Part shown: one piece after another, positions 1-11,879 of the stretch
How positions within the stretch are numbered: the stretch's first letter is position 1
How the letters are laid out: every line of letters begins with the position of its first letter
NCBI GenBank assembly: GCA_021234155.1
Contig: JAJEKV010000027.1
Location: 14,148,993-14,212,992, forward strand
Direction: 5' to 3'
Source of the DNA: Isoetes taiwanensis
Taxonomy: Eukaryota > Streptophyta > Lycopodiopsida > Isoetales > Isoetaceae
Length of the DNA stretch: 64,000 nt
Program-made: the position numbers and the translations under genes
The notes under the pieces: model-generated
Told to the model about the DNA's origin: nothing
Database searches by the model: none
What the model saw: the letters and a program-made list of their open reading frames with translations, nothing else

Positions 1-2290
1 CAACATCCAATGAAAGTAGCTATCCACCAACCACACTAATCTCTAGCATGATACAAGACTTAAATACCATGTATATATTGTAGGCTAGTACCTCTTAGTT
101 GAACGTTGTCATCATATCTGCACTTGTATGTATTAACTCGTCAATATGTAGAAGAATTTAAAAACCACTAATATATGGCGCTTGTGGTGCAACACCATTG
201 CCGGTAAACTTTTTAGATCTTAACTTGAGACCGAAAACTCTTTTTTAAATGCAATTTGTTGCATTAAGCTCTTTCAAAGATTTTTCTCAAAGATATAAGA
301 TTTGCATATGTTTGAAGAAGATGCAAAATTGCAGATTTCTAGCCTGCACCTCTACTTCCAGGTTGATATTACATTTTTCTTCATAGCCATTATTTATGCC
401 TCAGTTTTCTATGAGACGAGCCGTTGGAAAGTTCTCTTAGACCTTTCTAGAGAGGTTTGATTTCTTGATGTTTGGCTAAATTTTTTGAGTAAAAATGATT
501 TTAAAATTTGTAGCTTTCTATTTATTCCGCACTACATGTTTTTTAAACTATTGAACAGAGCTCTGTTTTGGGTAAAATTTATACCTTGAAAAGCTTGTTC
601 TAAGTTCTTTTCAGAGTAACTAGTTTGCACATGTTTGGCCAAGATTTCGGAAGAAAAACAACAATTTACCCTAATTTTAAGTGGTTGGCCAAAATTTTAG
701 TATTTAATTTGCATATGGTTGGCCAAAATTTTAAAGAGAAACATCATTTTTGCTTTTCAAATTAAAGGTTTTGCACCGATGCTGCTGCAACCTCGAAGAG
801 ACTAAACTTATGACAAGTTCGAGCAGGACATTAAAGGAGATATAGCTCAACTTCATGCTTACATGACAGACACAATCAGCTAAATCCAATGCACAAAATG
901 TGGTCCGCTTGAAAAATTGTATGCAACAACTTCAAAGCTTGCAGATAAATATGAATAGCTTACAGAGCAATCTTACCCAATATGAGCAGATGACCCAATG
1001 TAATTTGGAAGTCCTTCAGAGTCTATCAAAGGTCAGACGTCAGGGGATTTTTTGCATGCTGAACTTGTTGTTAGAATACAAGGCTTAAGGGACACCTTTG
1101 AGGTTACGCTTAGAGGACTCCCTTAAAAATCATGCAAAAGCTTCACCAATTAAAGAAGCATGAAACATCTCGAGGCAAGAGCCTCCATCACAGATGCGCA
1201 CTTGGAGTTAACACTAGAGTTATGTGAGGGACCCTTTTGGGTTGATCAACCCATATGGGTCCCTTAAACACCGGTATGCTTTAAGGAACAAATCTATGTG
1301 ATAGTTATGAAATTTTAAAAGTTGAGAGTTGGATTGTAAAGTTTAACTCGAACTTCTACCACCATAGTCAATGGATAGGTCAAATTCCTCAAGATTTTAA
1401 AATGGCAGCACCTTGAAGTACTCTTATTTTTTACATTTTATGATCTCATAAAACTTGAACATCCAACAAAGAACATAACAATAATGTCATTTTTAAATAA
1501 AAATAAACTGTAAGTATTACTCAACTCTCAATTTTCATGTGATTTGTTAAAAATGTTAAAAAACTAAAGTAGCTATGGATTGTCAAAATCAGGAACCCAG
1601 TCGGGTCCTTTATAGAATTTTCTAAAATAGGCTTCTGATCATCATTTCTTATTCATAATATTTGAAGAAATAGAAATCTCAATATAATTCATTTTCCACA
1701 TTTCGTGTAATTTCTTCAAAAGATATAGCTATGAATATTCAAAATTTTAGCCTTTGCAAGACCTAATCCTGTCCTTATAATATTTCTGGAACCCAAACTT
1801 CTAGGAATTATTTCTCAATAATCACACCATAATTTTCTCTGGAAATACTTATGAGATATCCATAATCTCATGTTCTATAATATATAAGAATTATAATTCC
1901 TAAGAAAATTCTTATCTGCAAAATAATGAGAGAAATGATAAGTACTATGAGAAAAAGCCTGACCCCCTTATATTTGACTATATTATACTCCTTAATAATG
2001 GAGGTTTTATGTATTTTCATAAATTATTTCTTGTACATACACACATAAACAATAACATAGTCAAAGGGTGTGGTCAAATGCTTCATCTTAATGTGATAAT
2101 AGAATTTAAAAAAAAGTATGCTGAAAGACTCGTTTGAGTCTTTTAACCTACAACTCTAGTGTTAACATCTGAATGCAAAGCCTACATCAGAATATTACTC
2201 AGTCAAGAGCTAAGCTCAAAGCTTGAGAAGCAAACCATTGCTTCTAACAGATTCCAAGCAATATGCTCAAAGATTTATACCTTAGAAAAG
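1..2290. other. AT-rich stretch, no gene recognised
   Basis: No gene can be supported here. The phrases ttgcatatg and ttggccaaaatttt recur near 300, 625, 665, 708 and 720, so a small degenerate repeat is present. A 62-codon frame at 900-1088 is rich in Gln, Leu and Asn with a coiled-coil-like pattern, but the flanking frames are full of stops. It could be a retroelement gag relic or chance. Confidence 0.4.
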
Positions 2291-2292
2291 AA

Positions 2293-3390
2293 GAATTCTA
2301 GAATGGGGCTCACATGAAACCAATAAACCGCCCGACTAGACTAGGCTTCTCATTCATCTCAGCAGATTTTCTACAATGGTGGATAGTGGGTAGCCGCACA
2401 CATGCGAACTGCCCATGAAAAATAAAGGGAATATCCAATTATATAATTTGGACCCCATAAAATACAATGCTAATAGATGTTTGGCTGGTGAAAGCTTATC
2501 ACCGGGATTAAAAAACCCCGCCCTTTCGGGTTTTCGAGGAAAAACCCTAGTGATAAGTCTTCGGCAAGGGGCTTGGACAAACGTAAGGCAGAGAAATCGC
2601 TCCCAAAACCCACAAATGGAGAAGTCGAAACAGATGCCGCTCGCCAACCTGTACCTGCACATCACCAACACAAAAAAAAAAAACGTAACAAAACAAACCT
2701 CCCAGAGTGGAGGGGCTGATCACGTGTGCCACGCGACAGTAAAACAAAAACCTCGTCAAATAGAGGGGCTGGTCACGCGTGCCAGGCGACAAATACAATA
2801 AACAAAGAAGGGGGGAGGGTGGGTTCAAAGAGAATAAGGTACTGCTGAGAGAGAAGAGGAAGCGCCGATGAGATGTTGCTGCAGAACCGCGCCTAAAATA
2901 GCAAACTCCCAACCAGAGAAGGCATGCGCCGCATGCATGCATGCAAGACATGCATGCTCGCCCCATTCTAGAATGGCGATCCGATGTCTCGGATCGATGG
3001 GATTCTAGAATGGAGCTCACATGAAACCAACAAACCGCCCGAATACCAAAGGACTTCCTTAACAAAACTAGGATCGAGGACGAAGGTCACAGGATGAAGG
3101 CTAAAGAAGAGCCAAGGCCGAGAAAGGACATGCCACAGCATGAAAGAAATGGCAAATTGGCCAAACTAAGCAGGGAGAAGCCCCTCCCCTGCCTGGATTC
3201 AATTCAAAGAGAATAAGATAATGCTGAGAGAGAAGAGGAAGCGCCGATGAGACGTTGCTGCAGAACCGCGCCTAAAATAGCGAACTCCCAACCAGAGAAG
3301 GCATGCGCCGCATGCATGCATGCATGCAAGACATGCATGCTCGCCCCATTCTAGAATGGCGATCCGATGTCTCGGATCGATGGGATACAT
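2293..3390. repeat. Nested direct duplication with ATTCTAGAAT palindromes
   Basis: A block of about 180 bp at 2824-3003 recurs at 3203-3390, nearly identical apart from one extra CATG step in a GCATGC-rich stretch. A second block of about 45 bp (agaatgg-gctcacatgaaa) occurs at 2300-2336 and again at 3009-3045, next to the first block. The palindrome ccattctagaatgg or its core appears at four junctions. Within 2691-2794 there is a further tandem duplication of about 52 bp (core gaggggctg-tcac-cgtgcca). The layout suggests stepwise local duplication. No protein was recognised in the overlapping frames. Confidence 0.8.
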
Positions 3391-3876
3391 ATTGCAGGCA
3401 TCTAGGTCAGCCAAGATGAATATGCAAGCACATGGATAGACACATGCAAGACATCTATATCAGCTGCACCACCTACAATGCCATCAAAGTTAATGCTAGT
3501 GGCTAGCATAATCAGGCCGAGCCATTGAAAGATTGCCAATTCCATCTATTGGCCATGCACTTCGAGAGCAACAAGAACGAAGACGTAGGTATCCCAATGT
3601 GGTTGTACATAGCCTAGTAGATAAGAAAGATAAGGACCTGACAATACATATTGAAGCATTAGAACTGGCAAAGTTGTAGTTTCATGTTCTTGTACAAATT
3701 ACCAAAGCATTGCATGTTGGCAGATGAAACCAAACATCACATAAAAAAAATGACGAGGATCTGCATTGAAAGGCAGCCGGATACTAAACTTGGGATGTAC
3801 TTGGAAACTATAAATCCAGAAGGTAGTTTTGGGCAATCAATATATACAAACAACAGTCTATCTCGAATAATACTAT

Positions 3877-3933
3877 TCAGATTCAGATTCAGATTCAGAT
3901 TCAGATTCAGATTCAGATTCAGATTCAGATTCA
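3877..3933 (+). repeat. (ATTCAG)n hexanucleotide microsatellite
   Basis: About nine perfect head-to-tail copies of ATTCAG. The frames crossing it (Phe-Arg on plus; Glu-Ser or Asn-Leu on minus) are artefacts. The following 230 bp has an open plus frame (3965-4195), polar and Lys/Glu-rich, with no recognised domain. Confidence 0.95.
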
Positions 3934-4659
3934 TAAACTATAAAATCTGGATAGAGGAGGAAAGATGGCAACAACCAATAATACAGCGGGTTCGGCATAT
4001 GCAAGAATAAGGATGAAATGGGAACAAGTAAACTGGGAAAGATCAATAGAAAAGAGCACAAGAGATGTTGACCAGGCTGAGGTGGACAACAGCAGTATAA
4101 GAAAAATCTTTGAAGAGCATGAAAAGAGGTACAAAAAAAAAGGCAGGTATCGGACAAATCTTACTGATGGAACAGGCGAGGAGCATGTGGCATAAGAGTA
4201 TAAAGGGATATACAGACAAAAGAGAAGTGATTTTTTTTTTCCAATCATAATGTAAAGTCTGATGTTAGAAGCTGCACTCATACCATGTAATCACTATCGT
4301 GAGACTCTCATGGTCAATATGACATTAAAATCGAATTTGCTAATTGATTCATGACAAAGTGCACTATTCACTTCAGCTAAATTCACATCAGATGAGTCCA
4401 TGGCTGCCACTCTCATGCCAGCCTATATTCGCCATATTCTTATTGCCAATGAAAATTCTACTGCTCCAGCAACAAGTACCTCTTATATTGCCCCTTGTAT
4501 TCGTGCTACTGCTTCTACCCGCTACAACTGATGCTAATATAGTTGCTCCATCCATAAAGCTCTACTTTGTGGAAAATTAGTATCCTAGTACACGGTACTA
4601 GTGAACTCCACTTCCTATATATTTGTATGTTTGCACCACTTCCAATTTTGGCATTGATA

Positions 4660-5040
4660 AGTGAAGCACAGTTATCTATATTGCCGCAAAGATGATATTA
4701 GGAGTACCTTGGTCTTGACCAAATTTACTAGCATTCAAGTGTGCTGGCAGAAGACACTCAGTGCATTGAGATGTTGTTGCATACTTGCCGAAGTATGTGC
4801 GAAGAGATCCACATCATTTACATATATTAACAGCTGGATGATTGATGAGCAAGTTGGGCCTCTCCACTTCCATGCCGAGTAAGCCAATCCTCACGCTGAT
4901 CAATGTATTGGACAAATAGCATGAGAGAGAATGGATATCCTTGGCAGACTCTCACACTACTGTTGATAAGGTGGCTTGAGGGTGGCACTCGAGCTATGCA
5001 TGTCTTGTATAGTCTGTGTACTGCAATTTGCAACTCTCAT
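4660..5040 (-). pseudogene. Decayed LINE reverse-transcriptase fragment
   Basis: Read on the minus strand, this stretch gives a piece resembling RT block 4 (VRVCQGYPFSLMLF, compare GVKQGCPLSPTLF in the 10-11.8 kb LINE). After a stop and frameshift come a degenerate catalytic block (YVNDVDLFA, compare YADDVVLIA) and a downstream FCQ...VKTKV block. The order and spacing match the larger LINE, so this looks like an old, frameshifted relative. The second Asp of the YxDD box remains but the first is Asn, so it is not functional. Confidence 0.75.
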
Positions 5041-5049
5041 GGATCCCAA

Positions 5050-6500
5050 CAATTTTGATCTATCTATCTAAATTATCGAATTAAAGCATATCATGCAACA
5101 TTCTGACTTACAATGTGTCTTTCTTATGGGCCCTTCTTAAATGATGTGCTAAGAATTACCAAAGAAGGGGGTCATTTAGTGAAATACGCAAACATTCAAG
5201 AGTAATTTGGTGAGAATAAGATTTTAACGAAAGGCTTCCATGTTGACCAAGGGCATTTAGTAGGATACAACACATAAAGGCACTTTAGAGTTTTTCTCAA
5301 ACTGCGCAAAATCAAATTTGAAGGTCTACTACTGCCCAAGGCCCTTTGTTGCATCTCCTAAGGTAAGAGTTCTTATTTTCTATTGATGGAAACTTTAGTA
5401 TAACTAAAGCTCGGACGACAAAGAAAAGGGGGAAGACCACTTCTTCAATCAATGTTTAATTGCCCAAGATCTATTAGCCCTTTATGGCCAGATAGGAAAT
5501 GTTCCCAGCTACAAACCATAACTACAAAGTAGTGGATTTCTCGATGTTGTCGTCCTCCTCGTGGAGAGTACTAAATATGGTCATGGGTAGGTATAACAAC
5601 TTCCGCAATATACCCGTTTGCATGGATGGTACTAATACAGTCTTTTCACACACTCCATATAACTGTATTAAAAAAAAAACAGTCTGAAGACTGGAAGATC
5701 TTGGATGCCATTCAGTCCACAACATGACTACATAAAGGACTATTACTTTTCATTTAATTACCTTCAAAAAACTAGACTGAAGATGGGAGGGTCTTGAATG
5801 TCATTTACTTTACAACATGGTTATAATGTAAAATGCCCGCGATCAGGAACTGTACAAAAATGGTTAACATGCCTGCGATCAGGAACCGTACAAGAATAAC
5901 CTAAAATTCTCTATGGTTTTTTGAAGTATTCATGTGCAAAACAGTATTGATGCTGGACACCTGAGTTCAAAATAGAAGGGGTATTCTTGGATGTCTAAAT
6001 TTTAGAGTTCATGGTTCGTTGGCACATATGCACGTATGTCAGGCTGCGCACATGACTTTCTATGCAGGGATGGAGTCTGCATTTGGCTGTTTTCGGAGTT
6101 CGCTGGGCCGTTGAGTACGTAGCTGTCTTGCCGGATCAGTGCTTTGACATCTTGGTATGGTGAAAATACAGGTGGAGACATTTTGCTTCCATTGTTTGAT
6201 TTTCATGGTGGATTTTCCCTTTAGGGCCAGACAAAATCGAGGCAGATGTTGTTGCACTGGTCGAAGGTCTATAGCCACTGCATAACCTTTTCTCATGTGG
6301 CCTCTTTCTTGTGCGAATCTGGTAGGGTTATAGGGCGAGGGTTCAAACCAGGTTATTTTTATTTGAGGTTTTATTTATTGTGTGTCGTTGGTGCATCTTG
6401 ATCGATCTCGGCATCTAAACTGCCAGCTCCATATTCCGGTGAGCTTTTTTGCCACCCCGTGCGGAGTTCTACTCGCTGGGCTCTGCCATGCGTTCAAAAA
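5050..6500. other. No gene recognised
   Basis: Short frames only. There are small local repeats: gactg-agatgggagg/tggaagatcttgga near 5685 and 5780, and gcgatcaggaac-gtacaa at about 5838 and 5876. No domain, RNA gene or element boundary was recognised. Confidence 0.4.
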
Positions 6501-6504
6501 GTGT

Positions 6505-6575
6505 TCTTGGTTATTTTGTAGCTCTGAATTTGTAAGGCAAGAGCATTGATCATCTTGTTGGGGTTCGATTCCCCA
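6505..6575 (+). repeat. tRNA-like segment, possible SINE head
   Basis: The segment contains gtaaggcaagagc, which resembles an A-box or D-arm. About 25 nt later it has ttggggttcgattcccc, a self-complementary T-arm with a good B-box (GGTTCGATTCC). No full cloverleaf or acceptor stem closes around it, so it is read as a tRNA-derived SINE head or tRNA relic. Confidence 0.45.
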
Positions 6576-6579
6576 AGCC

Positions 6580-7800
6580 CTGTCAAAGGCATGAAACATT
6601 GACTTGTATAAGGACCATTGCTTTTGTTTTTTTAGGTGTCCCCTTATAAAGCGGGTCACAATGAGGCAGTTTAACCCCATCTTGAATCTCAAACAACGGA
6701 CCAGAGGGCTAAACTCATGGAATATTCTGTGGGATATTGCATGATCTAATGGTCACAAAAAATTGTGAGACACCCGAAATGATAATACACAAATGTTTTT
6801 GCATGTACAGAGGAGCTAGTCTACTTTACTAGATACATAGGTACAAAAGTTCATGGAAGCTCCTCCTTCAAAAACATCAATTCTTGTGAGCTTCAATCTA
6901 ATTGACCATAGATTCAACCATTTCAAGAGTTCACTCTCGACCATACGAGGTTCAAAACCAACACAAGCCCATTTACATCTAACTACTACCCATCTTATCT
7001 TCTATGCGTTGAAGCTTATCGAAAGTCTCATGGCTTTGGGATCTCATGGCTTCCACATAGTTGACCTCATGGCTTCCACCTAGTTGATATAGAGCAAATA
7101 AAAATAAACAAGGGGAGCTCCAACTTTTTGATGATCCCAAGCACCTAAATGACCTTTCATCGATTGAAACCTAAATTTTGCTATGATGAGCTCGATGAAG
7201 TATACCAATATTGTGCTAGGTAATGGTGACCAAATATTGAAACATGACCAACTTACTTGTAGAGTTTTGAGACCATGATAAGGTATGTTTCAATCATCTG
7301 GAAAATTGCAGAGACGACCTTACGTAATTTGATCATAAAGGCATGGAATGTTGAACCTCTCAGGATAAACTCGAAGCCATATCATACTGGGGGTTACTGC
7401 CAATCTAATGAGAGCAAGGTTATCTCATTATAAGATGAGCCATCTTAAGATTATGTTAGGTGATGGCATTATATCAACTAAAGGTATTATCTACAATTTG
7501 ATTAGGGATATAAGATCATTATGGTTCTACAGTAAGGATGTAGGAATTAGCATGTTTACCATGACCTTTTTAAGCTTGAATAAGTGTTCAAGGTTCTTAC
7601 ATCTCCTTTGTTTGAGAGCAACAATTCAACATTTACAAGGATTGATCCGGTGTACGAGGATATTTATATATACCATAATGCTTGTCAATATTCAAGCATT
7701 GCCACCTGTCTTAACAAGTCATTCACGAGGTTGAGATTTATGTATCAATAATATCATATTTGAAGTGCTTTTTCCTTTCTTTCGCTTTTTTAGAGCAATA
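6580..7800. other. No gene recognised
   Basis: AT-rich sequence with only short frames (for example 6853-7083 and 7408-7734). None has a recognisable domain or sits beside a matching exon. Confidence 0.4.
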
Positions 7801-7802
7801 TT

Positions 7803-7874
7803 GAGTTCTACATAAACTTTTCAAAAGGCAAGATATGTGAGTTCTACATAAACTTTTCAAAAGGCAAGATATGT
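7803..7874. repeat. 36-bp exact tandem duplication
   Basis: The 36-bp block beginning gagttctacataaac occurs twice head to tail (7803 and 7839) without differences, which implies a recent event or an assembly duplication. Confidence 0.9.
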
Positions 7875-8083
7875 AGGTATTCGTCCATGGCTACAAAATC
7901 ATCTTTATAGATTACATAGGAATCTGTCATTTTAGATGCTTGGTGTGCAACAATACCTAATGGCATTATTAGTATTATTTCATCAGCTTTCCATCCCATG
8001 GCCATGTGGGGTCTCATGGACGTTAAAATAATCTTAATGCCAAAAATGTAATGGTGACTAATTGTTGGGTAGTTGCACGTCAT

Positions 8084-8105
8084 GGTTTGGTTTGGTTTGG
8101 TTTGA
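8084..8105 (+). repeat. (GGTTT)n short tandem repeat
   Basis: Four to five copies of GGTTT, next to sequence with weak resemblance to the 3' part of the 223-bp insertion found in alternate array units. Confidence 0.8.
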
Positions 8106-8151
8106 ACTGGATAGATGATGTATAAGTTAAGCCATTTTCGTTAAGATTAAG

Positions 8152-8247
8152 GATAGATAGATAGATAGTATTTTAACGTCACGCCACTAGGCAGCATCCA
8201 ACTGGACATGTGACCACACACCACACTACATTGCTTTGCTTGGTTGA
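8152..8247 (-). mobile_element. 5'-truncated SINE with (CTAT)n tail
   Basis: On the minus strand this is about 80 bp of SINE 3' body ending gcctagtggcgtgacgtt, followed by a short (CTAT)n tail at 8152-8168. It matches the 3' half of the nearly complete SINE at 63687-63914. Similarity stops near gcttggttg, so the tRNA-like head is missing. Confidence 0.8.
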
Positions 8248-8259
8248 CTACAAAGATTG

Positions 8260-9055
8260 AATAGCTTCCAAAAGGCATTATAGTTATATGGTGCCATACC
8301 CAAAACTTGTACAGGAAAAATGCTCCTTATCAAACGAATGACATGGATGGAACAGCGATTCTCATCATTGCTCGAATCTGGGATGATAGGGCAAAGATTG
8401 GACATTTAGTAAGGAACGATACTGGACAAGCGATGGTACAATTACTTCATTCTTGTTGGCGGTAGTCTGTGACGGCTAAAATGATGAATATACAAAGGAT
8501 TTATTTGTCACCGTATCATTGTCGATAACAATTATATAGAGTTTGATGGTCAAAGGTCAATACAAAATGCAGGTCATGGCAGCCACGTTAAAAGGCAAGA
8601 AAAAAAAAGGGGGGGAAGGAAAAAGCTATGTTGAGAAAGTTAGAAATAGTGCAGTAAATGAGATGCATTCTGCAACCTGCAAATCGACCTGCCAGATCCA
8701 TCTGAATGGCCTCGTTTTCTCCGCTGCCCAAGCAGCGGCCAATCCCAGGGCGCCAGCGCGAAAGCCAAATTCTTGACTTTGTTTCTGCGCACCGCCTCAT
8801 CATGCCGACCACGACCACGTTTAAATGCGGTCTTCCTGGTGGATATCCGGCCCTGACATCCCACGTGGCCTTTGGAATTTTGCAAACTAACCACATTGTC
8901 ATTCACTCCAAAACGCAACCCAATCTTTTGCATTCATTTTTTTGGTATGTAATCAGATGCTTCCCTTGTAGTGTCATTCAAGAGCATTTACCTCTCATCC
9001 TATGAAGCTAGGACCCTATATCTCTACTTTCTACATCTTCTTAGCATCCTACAAC
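8260..9055. other. No gene recognised
   Basis: Contains a somewhat GC-richer patch near 8690-8870 with overlapping short frames on both strands. No start, domain or splice-supported exon was identified. Confidence 0.4.
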
Positions 9056-9056
9056 A

Positions 9057-9112
9057 CTGACATTCTGGAAACATGTGTTGGCAACTGACATTCTGGAAAC
9101 ATGTGTTGGCAA
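9057..9112. repeat. 28-bp exact tandem duplication
   Basis: Two perfect copies of a 28-bp block starting ctgacattctggaaac lie head to tail at 9057 and 9085. Confidence 0.9.
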
Positions 9113-9630
9113 TTTAATGCACAGTTGACATTTACTCATAACATCACCATCATCCCCTTGTCTTCAATATGTATAATATAGAAGATTTAAAGTTCCTTGT
9201 TCGAATTCACACACATCATGCCAACCCAAGCTAGGTGCCTCAATACACTCACTAGCCTATATTCTACAGCTTATATAGGCTCCAAGCTTGACTATGACAT
9301 GCCCATGCATGGACCTCATATGGCCATGTAAGCCATTATCAAGTCGGATGTCATGCGCTCCTTCAATATCAGGTGGCCTAGCAGCCTTTCTGTACTCAAT
9401 ACTTGAACATGTACTTTCAATTGGGTTCTGAGAAAGTTAGGAATTGCATAGATGGGATCATGAAGGTTAAATGTCTCATAAACCATAATATAACTTGTGC
9501 TCCTACACTGATTCCAATAGCAAACGAGTTAAATGCATGGAATTTGTTGTTTAACTAGATAGAACTTAGAAAAAACAACATTGTCATGCTATGTATTGAA
9601 TAAAAATCTCGTCCAAGCCTGGAATTGTAA

Positions 9631-9802
<172 letters not shown>

Positions 9803-9932
9803 AATGAAATGAAATGAAATGAAATGAAATGAAATGAAATGAAATGTTATTACGTCTTGTGTAGACCTATCAGGCCCATAAGACTGCAAAAAAATGTACA
9901 TCAGATTATAACAAAAGCACGATCTGTATGTA

Positions 9933-11764
9933 TCAATATAGATCGTCTATATCATCAATCATCTCAGTATCACTATCATCCATCTCTTCACTCTCACTTA
10001 ATCTAACTGAAGCCTCTTTCAATGTCCTAGAGCAAGCGTCCCTTTTATTTAGTACATCATGCACATATTGTGCCACCTGCCTTGTTGGAAGCTCAAATAA
10101 TTCATAGAGCGAGGTAGAAGATATACCATGTATGTGCCGAATATCTGCATAGCAAGAACAATACAAAAAAGTGTGTATCTCATCTTCTATGTCAGTTGTA
10201 GAGCACATTCCACATATACGCAACTCCCTGGGAACTTTTGTCCATCTCAAAGTCTCAATTTTAAGATGATGCGAGCTGAGCCTAAGCCTCGCAAGCATAT
10301 GTCTATGATAAATAGACATGTTCACTGACAGATACTTAGCTTCCTGCAAGAGAGGGTTTATGTATTGCTGATAGAACGACATCTTTACCTGCGGCGTATG
10401 CCATAATCTCTCTAGAACTTTTCGTGTCACCTTATCCCTTATTTCCTGCTTTGAGTCACCTAATTCCTCGATATGAAGATTCCATTTTGCAAGCCAATTT
10501 ACCGCATCACTATACCAGCCTCCTTCTTCACTAGCCCGCAATGCAATCCTCGGGTGACGATCTACATCCATTCTTCTGACCTTATTCACATACACGGCAA
10601 ACTGAATTACTGCCTCAGCTTCAAGCGGGAGCAAACCTGCTTCTGCTAACATCATTTCATAAGGCGTTTGTAATTTCACTCCCAGTTCAGCATGGAGAAA
10701 CCTTTTTTGCACCTTCTCAATGGACTTCCAAAGATTGGCTGGTAATTTGGGGCCCCATACCTCACACCCATAAAGGATTACAGTTTGTACAAGCATCTTA
10801 TACAACATTTTTTTTAAAGACCAATTCCATAAGTCCGCTTGCTTGCTTTGTCTTTGCATTGCACATAAAGCTTTCAAGGCATTATCTCTTCTTTGTTCAA
10901 TGCATTGGTTCCACCTGTAGTCATTGCTTAAGATGATCCCAAGATATTTGAAAGATGCTACTGTTTCAAGAGAATGTTCTCTATACAAAAATTGATGTTT
11001 TTCCCGCGTGCCAACGACCATCACTTTGGTTTTGCTAGTATTTACAGTCATCTTAGTACTAGCACAGAATTGAGAAAGGATCTCCAGATGTTTCGACATA
11101 GCTTCCTTTGTCCTGGCAATAAGAACCACATCGTCTGCATATAGTAATAAGGCAATTACATAGGCAAGCAAAGGAGCTCCTGCACCTCCTCGATATACAA
11201 TCCAGTCCTCCAACTCGTCAATAAAAATGCCAAATAGAGTTGGGGATAGTGGGCAGCCCTGTTTAACTCCAATATTACTGACAATCTTCTCATTTGATTC
11301 CCATGGATGAGAGAGTTCCACAAGCACATTTTCATACAAGCTTTTAACAGCATTCATGAGTTCCACGGGCACATTCAATGCCTCCATTCTATCCCACAAC
11401 TTATCTCTACAGACAGTGTCAAAAGCTGTTTTAAAATCTACGAATGCCAGAAAGAGAGGTTTTTTCTTACCTCTAACGCTTTCCATAAGTACTCGGGTTG
11501 TTACAAGTTGGTCAATGGTAGAGCGTTGTACTCTAAAACCTGCTTGCCCATCTGCCCTAGCACCATTATCCTCTGCCCATGCACTTAATTTGCTTTCCAA
11601 TATAGTAGCAAAGAGCTTAGCCCACAGATTGCTCACTAAAATGGTACGATAATTACTCACCTGCTCCTTGTCTCCACCTTTATGTATTGGGACAGCCCGG
11701 TTGCATTGCCAATCAGCCGGAAATCCTTGTTGGATTGCCTTATTAAGCATAAGGCAATCCAACA

Positions 11765-11767
<3 letters not shown>
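9933..11767 (-). CDS. LINE ORF2-type reverse transcriptase, partial
   Basis: About 610 codons stay open on the minus strand down to a stop at 9933. In order the frame shows an RT finger block (PADW...PIHKGGD...YRTI), the palm A block FVDFKTAFDTV, the B block GVKQGCPLSPTLF, the catalytic YADDVVL (about 11127-11144) and a KTKVMVVG block. Near the C-terminus is a zinc-binding CxxC...H...C cluster (about 10157-10222) of the kind that ends many LINE proteins. The product would copy LINE RNA by target-primed reverse transcription. The true N-terminus and endonuclease are missing, so it is not autonomous as it stands. The 37 residues upstream of 11767, mostly Ser-Leu, come from the (GA)n run and are not part of the element. 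Confidence 0.9.
11725..11767. repeat. Perfect 18-bp fold-back at the LINE 5' break
   Basis: The arms ccttgttggattgcctta (11725-11742) and its exact reverse complement (11750-11767) are separated by ttaagca. The inner arm is LINE coding sequence; the outer arm is an inverted copy at the truncation point. Confidence 0.95.

Positions 11768-11850
<83 letters not shown>
11768..11850. repeat. (GA)n microsatellite, about 83 bp
   Basis: A pure GA run directly abutting the fold-back end of the LINE. With the run at 9634-9801 it brackets the element. Confidence 0.98.
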
Positions 11851-11853
<3 letters not shown>

Positions 11854-11879
11854 TATTTTTTACGTCGTAGCACTACCAT

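Noticed and set aside
3684-4157. Phe-Arg, Glu-Ser and Asn-Leu repeat frames
   Set aside because: Translation of the (ATTCAG)n microsatellite.
6293-6356. Possible tRNA-like segment ending gggttcaaacc
   Set aside because: B-box present but no A-box at the right distance.
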